This document shows positions 43,042 through 52,274 of a stretch of 64,000 bases of DNA, one piece after another. Source of the stretch: Paramesorhizobium deserti (lineage in GTDB: Bacteria > Pseudomonadota > Alphaproteobacteria > Rhizobiales > Rhizobiaceae); contig NZ_LNTU01000034.1 in the NCBI RefSeq assembly GCF_001558695.1, positions 124,001-188,000 on the forward strand. Reading direction: 5' to 3'. Position 1 is the first letter of the stretch. Each line of letters starts with the position of its first letter. A program made the translations under genes and the position numbers. The notes below the pieces were generated by a model. That model was given only the letters and a program-made list of their open reading frames with translations, was not told where the DNA came from and did not search any database.

Positions 43042-43710
43042 TCAGCCAATAACCAGCTCCGCTATATCATCCCAGCTTGAACAAACGGCGGTCGCGCCCT
43101 GTTCCATAAGCCGTTCGGCATGGCCGTCATAGCTGTGGCCGCCGCCGGTATAGCCGATTGCCGTCATGCCGGCCGCCACCGCGCCTTCCATCCCATAAGG
43201 CGAATCCTCGATGACGACGCAGCGGCGGGGATCAGTCCCCATCCTTTCGGCCGCATGGAGAAAGAGATCGGGCGCCGGCTTGCCGCGCTTGACCATCGAG
43301 GAGGAATAGATCGCATCGCCCAAAAGCCGGCGAAGGCCCGTGACATCGAGGCTGAATTCGATACGCTCCAGGGATGAGGAGGAAGCGACGCATCGTGATG
43401 TCTCCAGCCGCTTCAGGAAATCGACGATGCCCGTCGTCGGCTGCAATGATTCGGCAAAGAGCAGTCGCGTTTCCGGCCATATGTTGGCCTCCGCCGTTTG
43501 CGGCAGGTGATGCCCGGTCAGTTCCGCGATTTTGAGGATGATATCGGCCTGCTTCATGCCGACACCATGCGCCACGGTGCCTTCAGGTATCGGCATTCCT
43601 TCCTTTGCGTAGACATTGTGATAGGCAAGAGCCGCAAGCGGCTCGCTATCCACAAGCACCCCATCGCAATCGAAAATCACCAGATCGAAAGGATTAAGCC
43701 CAGTTTTCAT
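43042..43710 (-). CDS. HAD-family sugar-phosphatase/phosphoglucomutase-like hydrolase
   Basis: 222 residues. The HAD nucleophile motif DLVIFDCDGVLVDSEPLA (Asp in DCDGV), motif II SSSLERI, motif III Lys in KRGKPAPDLFL and motif IV VIEDSPYGMEGAVAAGM are all present with the helical cap typical of subfamily IA phosphatases (2-deoxyglucose-6-phosphatase, YieH, beta-phosphoglucomutase). GGGAGT precedes the ATG. It is divergent from the SAF-domain dehydrogenase, so it may dephosphorylate a sugar-phosphate linked to that cluster. Confidence 0.9.
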   Translation of the reverse strand: MKTGLNPFDLVIFDCDGVLVDSEPLAALAYHNVYAKEGMPIPEGTVAHGVGMKQADIILKIAELTGHHLPQTAEANIWPETRLLFAESLQPTTGIVDFLKRLETSRCVASSSSLERIEFSLDVTGLRRLLGDAIYSSSMVKRGKPAPDLFLHAAERMGTDPRRCVVIEDSPYGMEGAVAAGMTAIGYTGGGHSYDGHAERLMEQGATAVCSSWDDIAELVIG

Positions 43711-43874
43711 TGATACTCCCAGATGAATTCTTCGTGACATCGCCCGTATTCCGACTTCAGGAATGGACATAGGTATTGACAAGGATACAAATGTTCAATA
43801 GGCGATTGTATCAACAAAGCGGCGGCGATGCCCGCCCGAAGATCGAGCGCTACCGGCGTCTCGAGGAGGAACAG

Positions 43875-45194
43875 ATGACAACCAACGTAGCATTGACAGG
43901 TCTGGCCCGTGATATGAAGGCGCGCGCCGACAGCGGCAAGCCGATCCGCATCGGGCTGATCGGCTCGGGCGAAATGGGAACGGATATCGTCTCCCGCGTC
44001 GCCCATATGCCCGGCATCGAGATCGGCGCGATCTCCGAACTGCGCACGCCTAACGCGATTAAGGCGGTCGATATCGCCTATCAGGAAGAAGGCCACGCAA
44101 AGGAGGTTTCCACCGCATTGGACCTGACGAAGGCCATGGAGAGCCACAAGGTCGCCGTGACCGACAATGCCGACCTGATCCTCCAGAACGATCTGATCGA
44201 TGTCGTGATCGACGCGACAGGCGTTCCCGCCGTCGGCGCGGAGATCGGCCTGCGCGCCATGGAGCATGGCAAGCATCTCGTCATGATGAATGTCGAGGCT
44301 GACGTGACCATCGGCGCCTATTTGAAAAGCGAGGCCGACCGGCTGGGCGTCACCTATTCGCTGGGTGCCGGCGACGAACCGTCCTCCTGCATGGAGCTGA
44401 TCGAATTCGTCACCGCCATGGGCCATCCGATCGTGGCCGCCGGCAAGGGCAAGAACAACCCGCTCAACATCGACGCGGTTCCCCACGACTATGCCGAGGA
44501 AGCCGCGCGCCGCAACATGAATGTGCGCATGCTGGTCGAGTTCGTCGACGGTTCCAAAACCATGGTGGAAATGGCGGCGATCGCCAATGCCACGGGCCTC
44601 GTGCCCGACAAGCCGGGCATGCATGGCCCGACCGCCACGGTGACCGAGCTCAACAAGACGCTGATTCCGGAAAAGGACGGCGGCGTGCTCTCCAAGGTCG
44701 GCGTCGTCGATTATTCGATAGGCAAGGGCGTGGCCCCGGGCGTCTTCGTCATCGCCGACATGTCGCACCCGCGCATCCGCGAGCGCATGGAAGATTTGAA
44801 GATGGGCCATGGCCCCTACTTCACCTTCCATCGGCCTTATCACCTGACCTCCCTCGAAGTGCCGCTCACCTGCGCCCGCGTCGTGCTCTACGGCAAGCCC
44901 GACATGGTGCCGCTGGCGAAGCCCGTCGCCGAAGTCTGCGCCGTCGCCAAGAAGGACCTTAAGCCGGGCGACAAGCTCGATGCCATCGGCGAATACAGCT
45001 ATCGCGCCTGGATCATGACCGCGCCGGAAGCCCGCGCCGCAAAGGCCATTCCCTGTGGGCTGCTGGAACGCGGCGCCGTCACCGCTCCGATCAAGAAGGG
45101 TGAGTTGATCACCTACGAGAACGCCGCCGTCGAGCCCGGATCGAAGATCGCCGAACTGCGTTCACGGCAGGACAGGTTGGTATATGCGGGCTGA
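43875..45194 (+). CDS. NAD(P)-dependent oxidoreductase with C-terminal SAF domain
   Basis: 439 residues from an ATG with a strong GAGGAGGA site. The Rossmann fold RIGLIGSGEMGTDIVSRV (about 24-41) and a homoserine-dehydrogenase-like core (VVIDATGVPAVGAEIGL, LGAGDEPSSCMELIEFVTAMGHPIVAAGKGKNNPL) are followed by a C-terminal SAF-like domain (about 355-430; GDKLDAIGEYSYRAW, IPCGLLERGAVTAPIKKGELITYENA). Proteins of this architecture occur in sugar-acid and tetrose or pentose catabolic clusters. The reaction is unknown. Downstream is the palindromic repeat and then the E1/E2 genes, so they may form one unit. Confidence 0.85.
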   Translation: MTTNVALTGLARDMKARADSGKPIRIGLIGSGEMGTDIVSRVAHMPGIEIGAISELRTPNAIKAVDIAYQEEGHAKEVSTALDLTKAMESHKVAVTDNADLILQNDLIDVVIDATGVPAVGAEIGLRAMEHGKHLVMMNVEADVTIGAYLKSEADRLGVTYSLGAGDEPSSCMELIEFVTAMGHPIVAAGKGKNNPLNIDAVPHDYAEEAARRNMNVRMLVEFVDGSKTMVEMAAIANATGLVPDKPGMHGPTATVTELNKTLIPEKDGGVLSKVGVVDYSIGKGVAPGVFVIADMSHPRIRERMEDLKMGHGPYFTFHRPYHLTSLEVPLTCARVVLYGKPDMVPLAKPVAEVCAVAKKDLKPGDKLDAIGEYSYRAWIMTAPEARAAKAIPCGLLERGAVTAPIKKGELITYENAAVEPGSKIAELRSRQDRLVYAG

Positions 45195-45219
45195 GTGGTT
45201 CGTCAATCTACCTCCCCCT

Positions 45220-45403
45220 CGTCATCCTCGGGCTTGACCCGAGGATCCACGGCAAGGAGGCGAAGATGAGACTATCACCCGCGATGGGATCGGGAGGAAC
45301 CAACTCGGATATCGGCTGTTTCCGCTCGCTGGAACGAGCCGATGCAATGGAAAGACTAGTGCCCCTTTGCCCATGGATCCTCGGGTCAAGCCCGAGGATG
45401 ACG
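45220..45403. repeat. 184-bp composite inverted-repeat element, copy 2
   Basis: It has the same ends as copy 1 at 40802-40986 (CGTCATCCTCGGGCTTGACC and GGTCAAGCCCGAGGATGACG), and its interior shares GAGGCG, GAGACTATC and GGGATCGG before diverging. It fills the gap between the SAF dehydrogenase and the E1alpha gene, ending 26 bp before the latter's start and leaving the ribosome site outside the element. Confidence 0.8.
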
Positions 45404-45429
45404 ATGGGAGGAGCGGAGGAGAACTTCTC

Positions 45430-46470
45430 ATGGATAAGGCCAGCGTAAACGCGAAAGCCGCACGCGAAGAAGGCAAACACAATCTGCCCTTCGCCTTCCG
45501 GCAATATTCGCCCGAGCAGCTCAAGGAAGCGCTGCGAAAGATGTATCTGATCCGCCGCTTCGAGGAAGGAGCGGAGGAAAGCTACACGCGTGGCTTCATC
45601 CACGGCACCATGCATCTTTCCATCGGCCAGGAAGCGAGCGCCGTCGGCATCTCGCTCCCCCTCACCGATGACGACATGATCACCTCCACCCATCGCGGCC
45701 ACGGCCACTGCATCGCCAAGGGGGCTGATGTCTCCAGGATGTTTGCCGAGTTCTTCGGCAAGGAAACCGGTTATTGCCACGGCCGCGGCGGATCGATGCA
45801 CATCGCCGACGTTTCCAAGGGCAATCTCGGCGCCAATGGCATCGTCGGCGGCGGTATCCCTATCGCCGTCGGCGCCGCCCTTTCCATGAAGAAGCAGAAG
45901 ACGGGCCGCGTCGTCATTTCCTGGTTCGGCGATGGCGCCAACAATGAAGGCGCATTCCATGAAGCGCTGAACATGGCCTCGGTCTGGAAGCTGCCTGTTA
46001 TCTTCGTCTGCGAGAACAATGGCTACGGCATGTCGACCTCGACCAAGCGCGCCACCGCCGTTCCCAATATCGCGGATCGTGCCGCCGCCTATGCAATGCC
46101 GGGCATCGTCGTCGACGGCAACAATCTTTCGGAAGTCGCCGAAGCCTCCCATGAGGCGGTCGAGCGCGCTCGACGGGGCGAAGGCCCGACCCTGATCGAG
46201 TGCAAGACCTATCGCCACCGCGGCCACTCCAAGAGCGACCGCAACCGCTACCGCACCAAGGAGGAGATCGAGGACTGGATCAACAATCGCGACCCGATCC
46301 GGCTCTTCGAGGAGCAGATGCAGGAATATGGCGTCATCAACGCCGCCGGCATCGAGGCGGTCCGTGCCGATGTCGAGCGTGAGATCGAAGCCGCCATCGA
46401 ATTCGCCAAGACGAGTCCCTCACCTGACATCGCAAGCCTGACCCGCGACGTTTATACGGACCTTCCCTGA
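45430..46470 (+). CDS. acoA: Acetoin/pyruvate dehydrogenase-like E1 alpha subunit
   Basis: 346 residues of a thiamine-diphosphate E1 alpha. [34 protein letters not shown] is the family start. The TPP-binding motif [38 protein letters not shown] carries the GDG..NN signature, and [19 protein letters not shown] is the phosphorylation-loop-like region. The start has GGAGGAG 9 bp upstream; the frame reaches further up only through the palindromic repeat. With AcoB and the E2 it decarboxylates a 2-oxo acid or cleaves acetoin; the hydrolase-type E2 favours the acetoin family. Confidence 0.88.
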   Translation: MDKASVNAKAAREEGKHNLPFAFRQYSPEQLKEALRKMYLIRRFEEGAEESYTRGFIHGTMHLSIGQEASAVGISLPLTDDDMITSTHRGHGHCIAKGADVSRMFAEFFGKETGYCHGRGGSMHIADVSKGNLGANGIVGGGIPIAVGAALSMKKQKTGRVVISWFGDGANNEGAFHEALNMASVWKLPVIFVCENNGYGMSTSTKRATAVPNIADRAAAYAMPGIVVDGNNLSEVAEASHEAVERARRGEGPTLIECKTYRHRGHSKSDRNRYRTKEEIEDWINNRDPIRLFEEQMQEYGVINAAGIEAVRADVEREIEAAIEFAKTSPSPDIASLTRDVYTDLP

Positions 46471-46471
46471 C

Positions 46472-47470
46472 ATGGACACGACGATCCGCGAACTGAGTTA
46501 TGCCCAGGCCATCCAGGAAGCGATGGCCATCGCCATGGAGCGCGACGAGCGCGTGTTCCTGATGGGCGAGGATATCGGCGTCTATGGCGGCGCGTTCCAG
46601 GTGACGGGCGATCTCGTCCACCGCTTCGGCGAGGATCGCGTCATGGATACGCCGATCTCGGAACTGGGCGGCGCGGGCGTCGCCGTCGGCGCGGCGGTGA
46701 CGGGCATGCGCCCGATCTTCGAGTTCCAGTTCTCCGATTTCGCCGCTCTCGCCATGGAGCAGATCGTCAACCAGGCCGCCAAGATGCGCTACATGCTGGG
46801 CGGCGCGGTTTCCGTTCCGCTCGTCATGCGCTTTCCTGCGGGGTCCGGCACGGGCGCCGCGGCGCAACACAGCCAGAGCATCGAAGCGTGGCTCGGCCAT
46901 GTACCGGGGCTGAAGGTGGTGCAGCCGGCAACGCCGCATGACGCCAAGGGTCTGCTGCTTGCCGCGCTCGAAGACCCGGATCCGGTGATGATCTTCGAGC
47001 ACAAGCTGCTCTACAAGATGAAGGGCCCGGTGCCTGAGGGCTATTATACAACGCCCATCGGCAAGGCCGAGATACGGCGCGAGGGTAAGGACGTCACCAT
47101 CGTCGCCACTGCCATCATGGTACACAAGGCGCTGGAGGCGGCCGAGACGCTCGCATCCGAAGGCATCGACGCCGAGGTGATCGACCTGCGCACCATTCGC
47201 CCAATGGACCGCGAGACGGTCATTGCCAGCGTCAAGAAGACATCGCGGCTGATTTGCGTTTATGAGGGCGTCAAGACGCTGGGCGTCGGCGCCGAAGTCA
47301 GTGCCATGATCGCCGAGAGCGATGCATTCGATTTCCTCGATGCGCCGATCATCCGCCTTGGCGGCGCGGAAACGCCGATCCCCTATAATCCGGAGCTCGA
47401 AAAGGCTGCGGTGCCGCAAGTGCCGGATATCCTGAAAAGCGCCCGCGACCTCGTTAACGGGGTGCGCTGA
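46472..47470 (+). CDS. acoB: Acetoin/pyruvate dehydrogenase-like E1 beta subunit
   Basis: 332 residues. [75 protein letters not shown] and the C-terminal transketolase domain [18 protein letters not shown] identify an E1 beta subunit. It starts one base after the stop of the E1 alpha gene and is followed 2 bp later by the E2 gene, so the three are one transcript. Confidence 0.9.
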   Translation: MDTTIRELSYAQAIQEAMAIAMERDERVFLMGEDIGVYGGAFQVTGDLVHRFGEDRVMDTPISELGGAGVAVGAAVTGMRPIFEFQFSDFAALAMEQIVNQAAKMRYMLGGAVSVPLVMRFPAGSGTGAAAQHSQSIEAWLGHVPGLKVVQPATPHDAKGLLLAALEDPDPVMIFEHKLLYKMKGPVPEGYYTTPIGKAEIRREGKDVTIVATAIMVHKALEAAETLASEGIDAEVIDLRTIRPMDRETVIASVKKTSRLICVYEGVKTLGVGAEVSAMIAESDAFDFLDAPIIRLGGAETPIPYNPELEKAAVPQVPDILKSARDLVNGVR

Positions 47471-47472
47471 CG

Positions 47473-48855
47473 ATGCCGGTCGAAGTCATCCTCCCCAAGG
47501 TCGACATGGATATGGAGACCGGCCGAATTTCCCGCTGGTACGCCAAGGACGGCGATGCCGTGACCAAGGGCCAGCTCCTGTTCGAGATCGAAACCGACAA
47601 GGCGGCGATGGAGGTCGACGCCCCCGCCAGCGGCACGCTGCGTGACATCTCCGCTGCCGAGGGCGCGACAGTGCCGGTTGGTCAGGCGGTGGCCTGGATT
47701 TTCGCGGACGGAGAAGAATATACGCCGACCGGAAAATCTGATGCCACTCCCGAGGCCACACCTAAAGCTGCGCCGGCAGAAATGGAATCAGCCCCTCACC
47801 CTTACCCTCTCCCCGCAGGCGGAGAGAGGGAGGCGTCGGCGTCGCCACCTCCATCTTCTCCCCGTTCACGGGGAGAAGATGCTGGCAGGCAGATGAGGGG
47901 CAATGATGAAGCCCCCCGCGCCACGCCGCTTGCCCGTCGTCTCGCTGTCAAAGCCGGACTGCAACTCGCGGATATTTCGGGCAGTGGGCCGAAGGGACGT
48001 ATCACCCGGAGGGATGTCGAGGCGAACATTGCCGTATCCTCCCCGATGCCCGCGGTGAAAGAATCTCTCGCATCCACGGCAGATGCTCCTCTCCACGCGG
48101 TCTGGCTGCGTCAGGGCAACGATCCATCAGCCATGCCTCTCGTGCTCATTCACGGCTTCGGCGCGGATTTGAACAGCTGGCGGCCGCTCTTCGCCGGCAT
48201 TCAGGTCGATAGCCCGGTTCTGGCCGTCGACCTTCCCGGCCATGGCAGCTCGACACGTGATATCCCCGAAAATCTCGATGCCGTTGCCGAACAGGTCGAA
48301 CGGACGCTTTCAGCGCACCAAATCGGTCCGTTCGTTCTCGTTGGCCATTCCTTCGGCGGCGCCGTCGCCGCAACAATTACCGACCGCGGCAACGCCGATG
48401 CGCGCGCGCTGGCGCTGATCTCCACCGCCGGCCTTGGCCCAGAAATCAACCGCGCCTTCCTCGAAGGCTTCGTCGGGGCAAGGAGCGAGGCAAGCCTCAT
48501 GCCCTGGTTGAAACAGCTTGTCGTGGACGACAGCCTGCTCAGCAAGCCTTTCGTCAACGCAACGCTCGCCCAGAGCGCCGACGAGGGTCTGCGCGCCGCG
48601 CAGAAGGTGATTGTCGACAGCTACTTCGCGGACGGCACGCAGACCTTTGACATCCGCCCGGCACTCGCCTCCTTGCGCATCCCCGTGCGGGTCATCTTCG
48701 GCGCCGGCGACCGTATCATTCCGGCAGCGCATGTGGCGGGACTTCCCGGAGAAATCGCCACCCACATCTTTGCCGCGACGGGCCACATGCCGCAGCTCGA
48801 ACGCCGTGAGCAGGTTCTGAGAATCATCCAGGAGCTCGCCCGCGCCACCGCGTGA
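47473..48855 (+). CDS. acoC: Acetoin dehydrogenase-type E2: lipoyl domain, E1/E3-binding domain and alpha/beta hydrolase, with an inserted repeat
   Basis: 460 residues. The lipoyl domain (1-80) has lipoate acceptor K43 in IETDKAAMEV. A linker (about 81-145) contains 37 residues (107-143) encoded by a palindromic repeat. The peripheral-subunit-binding domain (about 147-182) reads ATPLARRLAVKAGLQLADISGSGPKGRITRRDVE. The C-terminal part (about 205-460) is an alpha/beta hydrolase with LVLIHGFGADLNSW and the nucleophile GHSFGGAVA, not the usual chloramphenicol-acetyltransferase-like catalytic domain. This is the AcoC architecture of acetoin cleavage. No E3 dihydrolipoamide dehydrogenase gene is next to it. 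Confidence 0.88.
   Translation: MPVEVILPKVDMDMETGRISRWYAKDGDAVTKGQLLFEIETDKAAMEVDAPASGTLRDISAAEGATVPVGQAVAWIFADGEEYTPTGKSDATPEATPKAAPAEMESAPHPYPLPAGGEREASASPPPSSPRSRGEDAGRQMRGNDEAPRATPLARRLAVKAGLQLADISGSGPKGRITRRDVEANIAVSSPMPAVKESLASTADAPLHAVWLRQGNDPSAMPLVLIHGFGADLNSWRPLFAGIQVDSPVLAVDLPGHGSSTRDIPENLDAVAEQVERTLSAHQIGPFVLVGHSFGGAVAATITDRGNADARALALISTAGLGPEINRAFLEGFVGARSEASLMPWLKQLVVDDSLLSKPFVNATLAQSADEGLRAAQKVIVDSYFADGTQTFDIRPALASLRIPVRVIFGAGDRIIPAAHVAGLPGEIATHIFAATGHMPQLERREQVLRIIQELARATA
47791..47901. repeat. 111-bp palindromic repeat lying in frame inside the E2 gene
   Basis: The ends are GCCCCTCA (47791-47798) and TGAGGGGC (47894-47901). Inside are two hairpins: 47805-47815 with 47820-47830 (10 of 11 pairs) and 47852-47864 with 47869-47881 (13 perfect pairs around TTCA). 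It starts and ends on codon borders and encodes residues 107-143, a Pro/Ser/Gly-rich linker. Such elements normally lie between genes in this order of bacteria. Confidence 0.8.
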
Positions 48856-48882
48856 GCCCAGCCATTCCACCCCGAGAGACTG

Positions 48883-48909
48883 GCCCCGCCTCCGTGCGGG
48901 GCTTTTTTT
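48883..48909 (+). terminator. Rho-independent terminator of the acetoin dehydrogenase operon
   Basis: GCCCCGC (48883-48889) pairs with GCGGGGC (48896-48902) around a 6-base loop and is followed by TTTTTTT (48903-48909). It begins 28 bp after the E2 stop codon. Confidence 0.9.
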
Positions 48910-48932
48910 GCGCGAGAAGCCCCCGGAGCCAC

Positions 48933-48959
48933 AAAAAAGGCGGCTGAAAAGCCGCCTTT
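48933..48959 (-). terminator. Rho-independent terminator of the pnt operon
   Basis: AAAGGCGGCT (48936-48945) pairs perfectly with AGCCGCCTTT (48950-48959) around GAAA. On the minus strand the stem is followed by a T-run (AAAAAA at 48933-48938). It lies 23 bp beyond the pntB stop. Confidence 0.88.
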
Positions 48960-48981
48960 CTTCATGAGCTTTGATGCTGGG

Positions 48982-50379
48982 CTAGTGATCCAGCGCCTTG
49001 ACGATATTCTCCACCATCTTCTTGGCGTCGGCGAAGAGCATCATGGTATTGTCGCGGAAGAAGAGCTCGTTCTCCACGCCGGCATAGCCCGAACCCATGC
49101 CGCGCTTGATGAAAAGCACCGTACCGGCCTTGTCCACATCCAGGATCGGCATGCCGTAGATCGGCGATTTCGGATCCGTCTTCGCTGCCGGGTTGGTCAC
49201 GTCATTGGCGCCGATGACGAAGGCGACGTCGGCCTGCGCGAACTCGGAGTTGATGTCCTCGAGTTCGAACACCTCGTCATAGGGCACGTTAGCTTCGGCC
49301 AGAAGCACGTTCATGTGACCAGGCATGCGGCCCGCGACGGGATGGATGGCGTATTTGACCTCCACACCTTCCGCCTTGAGCTTGTCGGCCATCTCGCGCA
49401 GTGCATGCTGGGCCTGCGCCACCGCCATGCCGTAGCCCGGCACGATGATGACCTTGGAGGCGTTCTTCATGATGAAGGCCGCATCGTCGGCCGAGCCCTG
49501 CTTGACCGGACGCTGCTCGACCTCGCCGGCAGGACCGGCCGTCTCGCCACCGAAGCCTCCGAGGATGACCGAGAGGAACGAGCGGTTCATGCCCTTGCAC
49601 ATGATGTAGGAGAGGATCGCGCCCGACGAGCCGACGAGCGCGCCGGTGATGATCAGCGCCAGATTGCCCAGCGTGAAGCCGATGCCGGCCGCGGCCCAGC
49701 CCGAATAGGAGTTGAGCATCGAGACGACGACGGGCATATCGGCGCCGCCGATCGGCACGATGATCAGGCCGCCCAATACCAGCGACAGGATCACGATCAG
49801 CCAGAACACCGTGTGGCTTTCGGTATTCACCAGCACCGCGATCAGCACGACGATGGCAATGGCAAGCGCTGCATTGACGATGTGGCGGGCAGGCAGGAGG
49901 ATCGGCTTGCCGGACATGCGGCCGTCGAGCTTCAGGAAGGCGATGACCGATCCTGTGAAGGTGATGGCGCCGATGGCGACGCCCAGCGACATCTCGATCA
50001 GCGCCTGGCCATGGATCGAGCCGATTTCGCCGATGCCGAAGGAGTCAGGCGTATAAAGTGCGGCGGCCGCCACCAGAACGGCGGCAAGGCCGATCAGCGA
50101 ATGGAAGGCCGCGACCAGCTGCGGCATTGCCGTCATGGCGATGCGGCGCGCGATATAGGCGCCGATGCCGCCGCCGATGGCGATACCGATGACGATCAGC
50201 ACCAGGCCGCCGAAGCTCGGCCTCGCCAGCGCAAGCGTGGTGATGATCGAGATTGCCATACCGACCATGCCGTAGAGATTGCCCTGTCGGCTGGTCGTGG
50301 GATGGGAAAGTCCGCGCAATGCCAGGATGAAAAGCACGCCCGAGACAAGATAGAGGAAGGCTGCCAGATCGACGCTCAT
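48982..50379 (-). CDS. pntB: NAD(P) transhydrogenase beta subunit
   Basis: 465 residues. About nine membrane helices (domain II) are followed by the NADP(H)-binding domain III (about 285-465) with the motifs VIIVPGYGMAVAQAQHALREMADKL, YAIHPVAGRMPGHMNVLLAEANVPYDEVFE and VIGANDVTNPAAKTDPKSPIYGMP. The enzyme couples hydride transfer from NADH to NADP+ to proton entry across the inner membrane, giving NADPH. It is the last gene of the pnt operon and has its own terminator. Confidence 0.97.
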   Translation of the reverse strand: MSVDLAAFLYLVSGVLFILALRGLSHPTTSRQGNLYGMVGMAISIITTLALARPSFGGLVLIVIGIAIGGGIGAYIARRIAMTAMPQLVAAFHSLIGLAAVLVAAAALYTPDSFGIGEIGSIHGQALIEMSLGVAIGAITFTGSVIAFLKLDGRMSGKPILLPARHIVNAALAIAIVVLIAVLVNTESHTVFWLIVILSLVLGGLIIVPIGGADMPVVVSMLNSYSGWAAAGIGFTLGNLALIITGALVGSSGAILSYIMCKGMNRSFLSVILGGFGGETAGPAGEVEQRPVKQGSADDAAFIMKNASKVIIVPGYGMAVAQAQHALREMADKLKAEGVEVKYAIHPVAGRMPGHMNVLLAEANVPYDEVFELEDINSEFAQADVAFVIGANDVTNPAAKTDPKSPIYGMPILDVDKAGTVLFIKRGMGSGYAGVENELFFRDNTMMLFADAKKMVENIVKALDH

Positions 50380-50390
50380 GTTTCAGCCCC

Positions 50391-50810
50391 TCACTTTTCT
50401 TTTTTCTTGTACATGGCGAGCATGCGCTGCGTGACGAGGAAGCCGCCGAAGATGTTCACGCTGGCAAGCACCAGCGCGATGAAGCCGAAGCCGGTCGCCC
50501 AGCCCGAAAGCGACAGGCCGACCGCCAGCAGCGCCCCCACCACGATGACCGACGAGATGGCGTTGGTGACTGCCATCAGCGGCGTGTGCAGCGCCGGCGT
50601 CACCGACCAGACGACGTAATAGCCGACGAAGATCGACAGGATGAAGATGGCGAAGCGGAAAACGAACGGATCGACCGCGCCGCCCGTTGCCGCATGTGCG
50701 GCCGCGCCTGCCGCATCGGCAACGCCCGACGCGCTTTCCGCGGCCTGGCGCACGGCTTCGACAGCCTGGTTGAGCCCGTCGAGGGCTTTATCGAGTGCCG
50801 TATCGGCCAT
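50391..50810 (-). CDS. pntAB: NAD(P) transhydrogenase alpha subunit, membrane part
   Basis: 139 residues: an N-terminal soluble stretch rich in Ala and Gly (about 1-45), then about four membrane helices ([43 protein letters not shown]). This is the separate membrane subunit of a three-chain transhydrogenase, as in Rhodospirillum and rhizobia. The start overlaps the pntAA stop by one base (TAATG), and pntB follows after 11 bp. The N-terminal extension is longer than the usual subunit. Confidence 0.94.
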   Translation of the reverse strand: MADTALDKALDGLNQAVEAVRQAAESASGVADAAGAAAHAATGGAVDPFVFRFAIFILSIFVGYYVVWSVTPALHTPLMAVTNAISSVIVVGALLAVGLSLSGWATGFGFIALVLASVNIFGGFLVTQRMLAMYKKKEK

Positions 50811-52090
50811 TATGCCTCTCCTCCCGTCTTGGGTCCTGCCGCTTTCCTGCTCCGCTTCGCGGGCGCCTTGGCAGCGTCAGTTCCCGATGCCGCTTTTGCC
50901 GCCGTCTTGCGCACTGCCGGCTTTTTCGCGGCCGGTGCCGTCGGCTTGGCAGCCGTCGCCGTCTCTGCGAAGGTCGGATGCACGACCGCGCCGTCATGGG
51001 TGAGCAGCGTCGCCTTGACCAGTTCGTCGTCGAAATTGATCTTCAGCGTCTTGCTTTCCTTGTCGGTAAGCGTCTCAAGGAAGGCGACCAGATTGCGGGC
51101 ATAGAGCTGCGACGCCGTTGCCGCGATGCGGCCCGGCACGTTCAGATGGCCGACGATCTTGACGCCGCCGGTCTCAACAACCTTTCCAGGCTGCGCACCT
51201 TCGACATTGCCGCCTCGCTCGACCGCCAAGTCCACCACGATGGAACCCGGACGCATCGATGCTACCATCTCCTTGGAGACGAGGCGCGGCGCCGGGCGAC
51301 CGGGGATGAGCGCCGTGGTGATGACGATATCCTGTTTGGCGATGTGGTCTGCAACGAGTGCGGCCTGCTTCGCCTGATACTCTTTGGACATCTCCTTGGC
51401 GTAGCCGCCAGCGGTTTCCGCCGCCTTGAACTCCTCATCCTCGACTGCGATGAACTTTGCGCCGAGCGAGGCGACCTGTTCCTTGGCGGCGGGGCGCACG
51501 TCCGTTGCCGTAACCACGGCGCCGAGCCGGCGCGCGGTTGCGATGGCCTGAAGGCCGGCGACACCGGCGCCCATGACGAACACCTTGGCTGCCGGCACTG
51601 TACCGGCCGCCGTCATCATCATCGGCATGGCGCGGTCATATTCGGCGGCCGCGTCGATCACCGCCTGGTAGCCGGCGAGGTTCGCCTGGCTCGACAGGAC
51701 GTCCATCACCTGCGCGCGCGTGATGCGCGGCATGAATTCCATGGTGAAGGCGGAGAGGCCTGCGGAGGCGAGTTCGCGTACCGCGGCCTCGTTGCCATAG
51801 GGATCGAGCATGGCGATGAGCACCGCGCCCTTTTTATAGCCCTTGAACTCGGCCAGGGAAGGTCGGCGTACTTTAAGGATCACATCCGCTGATTTGGCGT
51901 CGCCGGCGCTGCCGATCTTTGCCCCGGCCGCTTCGAACTCGCTGTCGGGAATGCGCGAGAGCGTTCCCGCTCCCTTCTCCACGACAACGGAAAAACCAAG
52001 GCCGGCGAATTTCTTCACAGTTTCCGATGAAGCCGCGACGCGCGGCTCGGTCGAATCCGTTTCTTTGGGAATGAATATCGTTTGAGCCAA
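50810..52090 (-). CDS. pntAA: NAD(P) transhydrogenase alpha subunit, NAD(H)-binding part
   Basis: 426 residues from a TTG start ([32 protein letters not shown]) with GGAGG about 8 bp upstream; no ATG or GTG with a ribosome site is present near it. The NAD(H) fold [25 protein letters not shown] and the following [15 protein letters not shown] belong to domain I of the proton-translocating transhydrogenase. A C-terminal Ala/Lys/Pro-rich tail (about 375-426) is low-complexity and may link to the membrane subunit. Confidence 0.95.
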   Translation of the reverse strand: MAQTIFIPKETDSTEPRVAASSETVKKFAGLGFSVVVEKGAGTLSRIPDSEFEAAGAKIGSAGDAKSADVILKVRRPSLAEFKGYKKGAVLIAMLDPYGNEAAVRELASAGLSAFTMEFMPRITRAQVMDVLSSQANLAGYQAVIDAAAEYDRAMPMMMTAAGTVPAAKVFVMGAGVAGLQAIATARRLGAVVTATDVRPAAKEQVASLGAKFIAVEDEEFKAAETAGGYAKEMSKEYQAKQAALVADHIAKQDIVITTALIPGRPAPRLVSKEMVASMRPGSIVVDLAVERGGNVEGAQPGKVVETGGVKIVGHLNVPGRIAATASQLYARNLVAFLETLTDKESKTLKINFDDELVKATLLTHDGAVVHPTFAETATAAKPTAPAAKKPAVRKTAAKAASGTDAAKAPAKRSRKAAGPKTGGEA

Positions 52091-52274
52091 GCCCGTCCTC
52101 CCTCTCGCCGGTTGACGCCGCCCGGAAGGTCCAGGCGGCGGATATGGATATGCTATGAGCAAACCCGGGGAAAGTGGAAACGGGGAAAATTAGGAACCGT
52201 TTTTCCCGGAAAAGTTAGAACGACTTTCCGTTCGGACCTGCCTGAAGAAAAAAGCCGCTCCGGGCCGTGGCGTT

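Noticed and set aside
40802-45403. Composite transposon bounded by the two 185-bp elements
   Set aside because: No transposase lies between or in the elements, and the genes between them look like ordinary chromosomal genes in base use.
47791-47901. Frameshift or assembly error in the E2 gene
   Set aside because: The repeat is exactly 111 bp, keeps the frame, and both flanking domains are intact, so an in-frame insertion explains it better.
48964-50619. Open frame of about 550 codons opposite pntB
   Set aside because: It is extremely Asp/His/Arg-rich, a typical shadow of a hydrophobic membrane protein gene read on the other strand.
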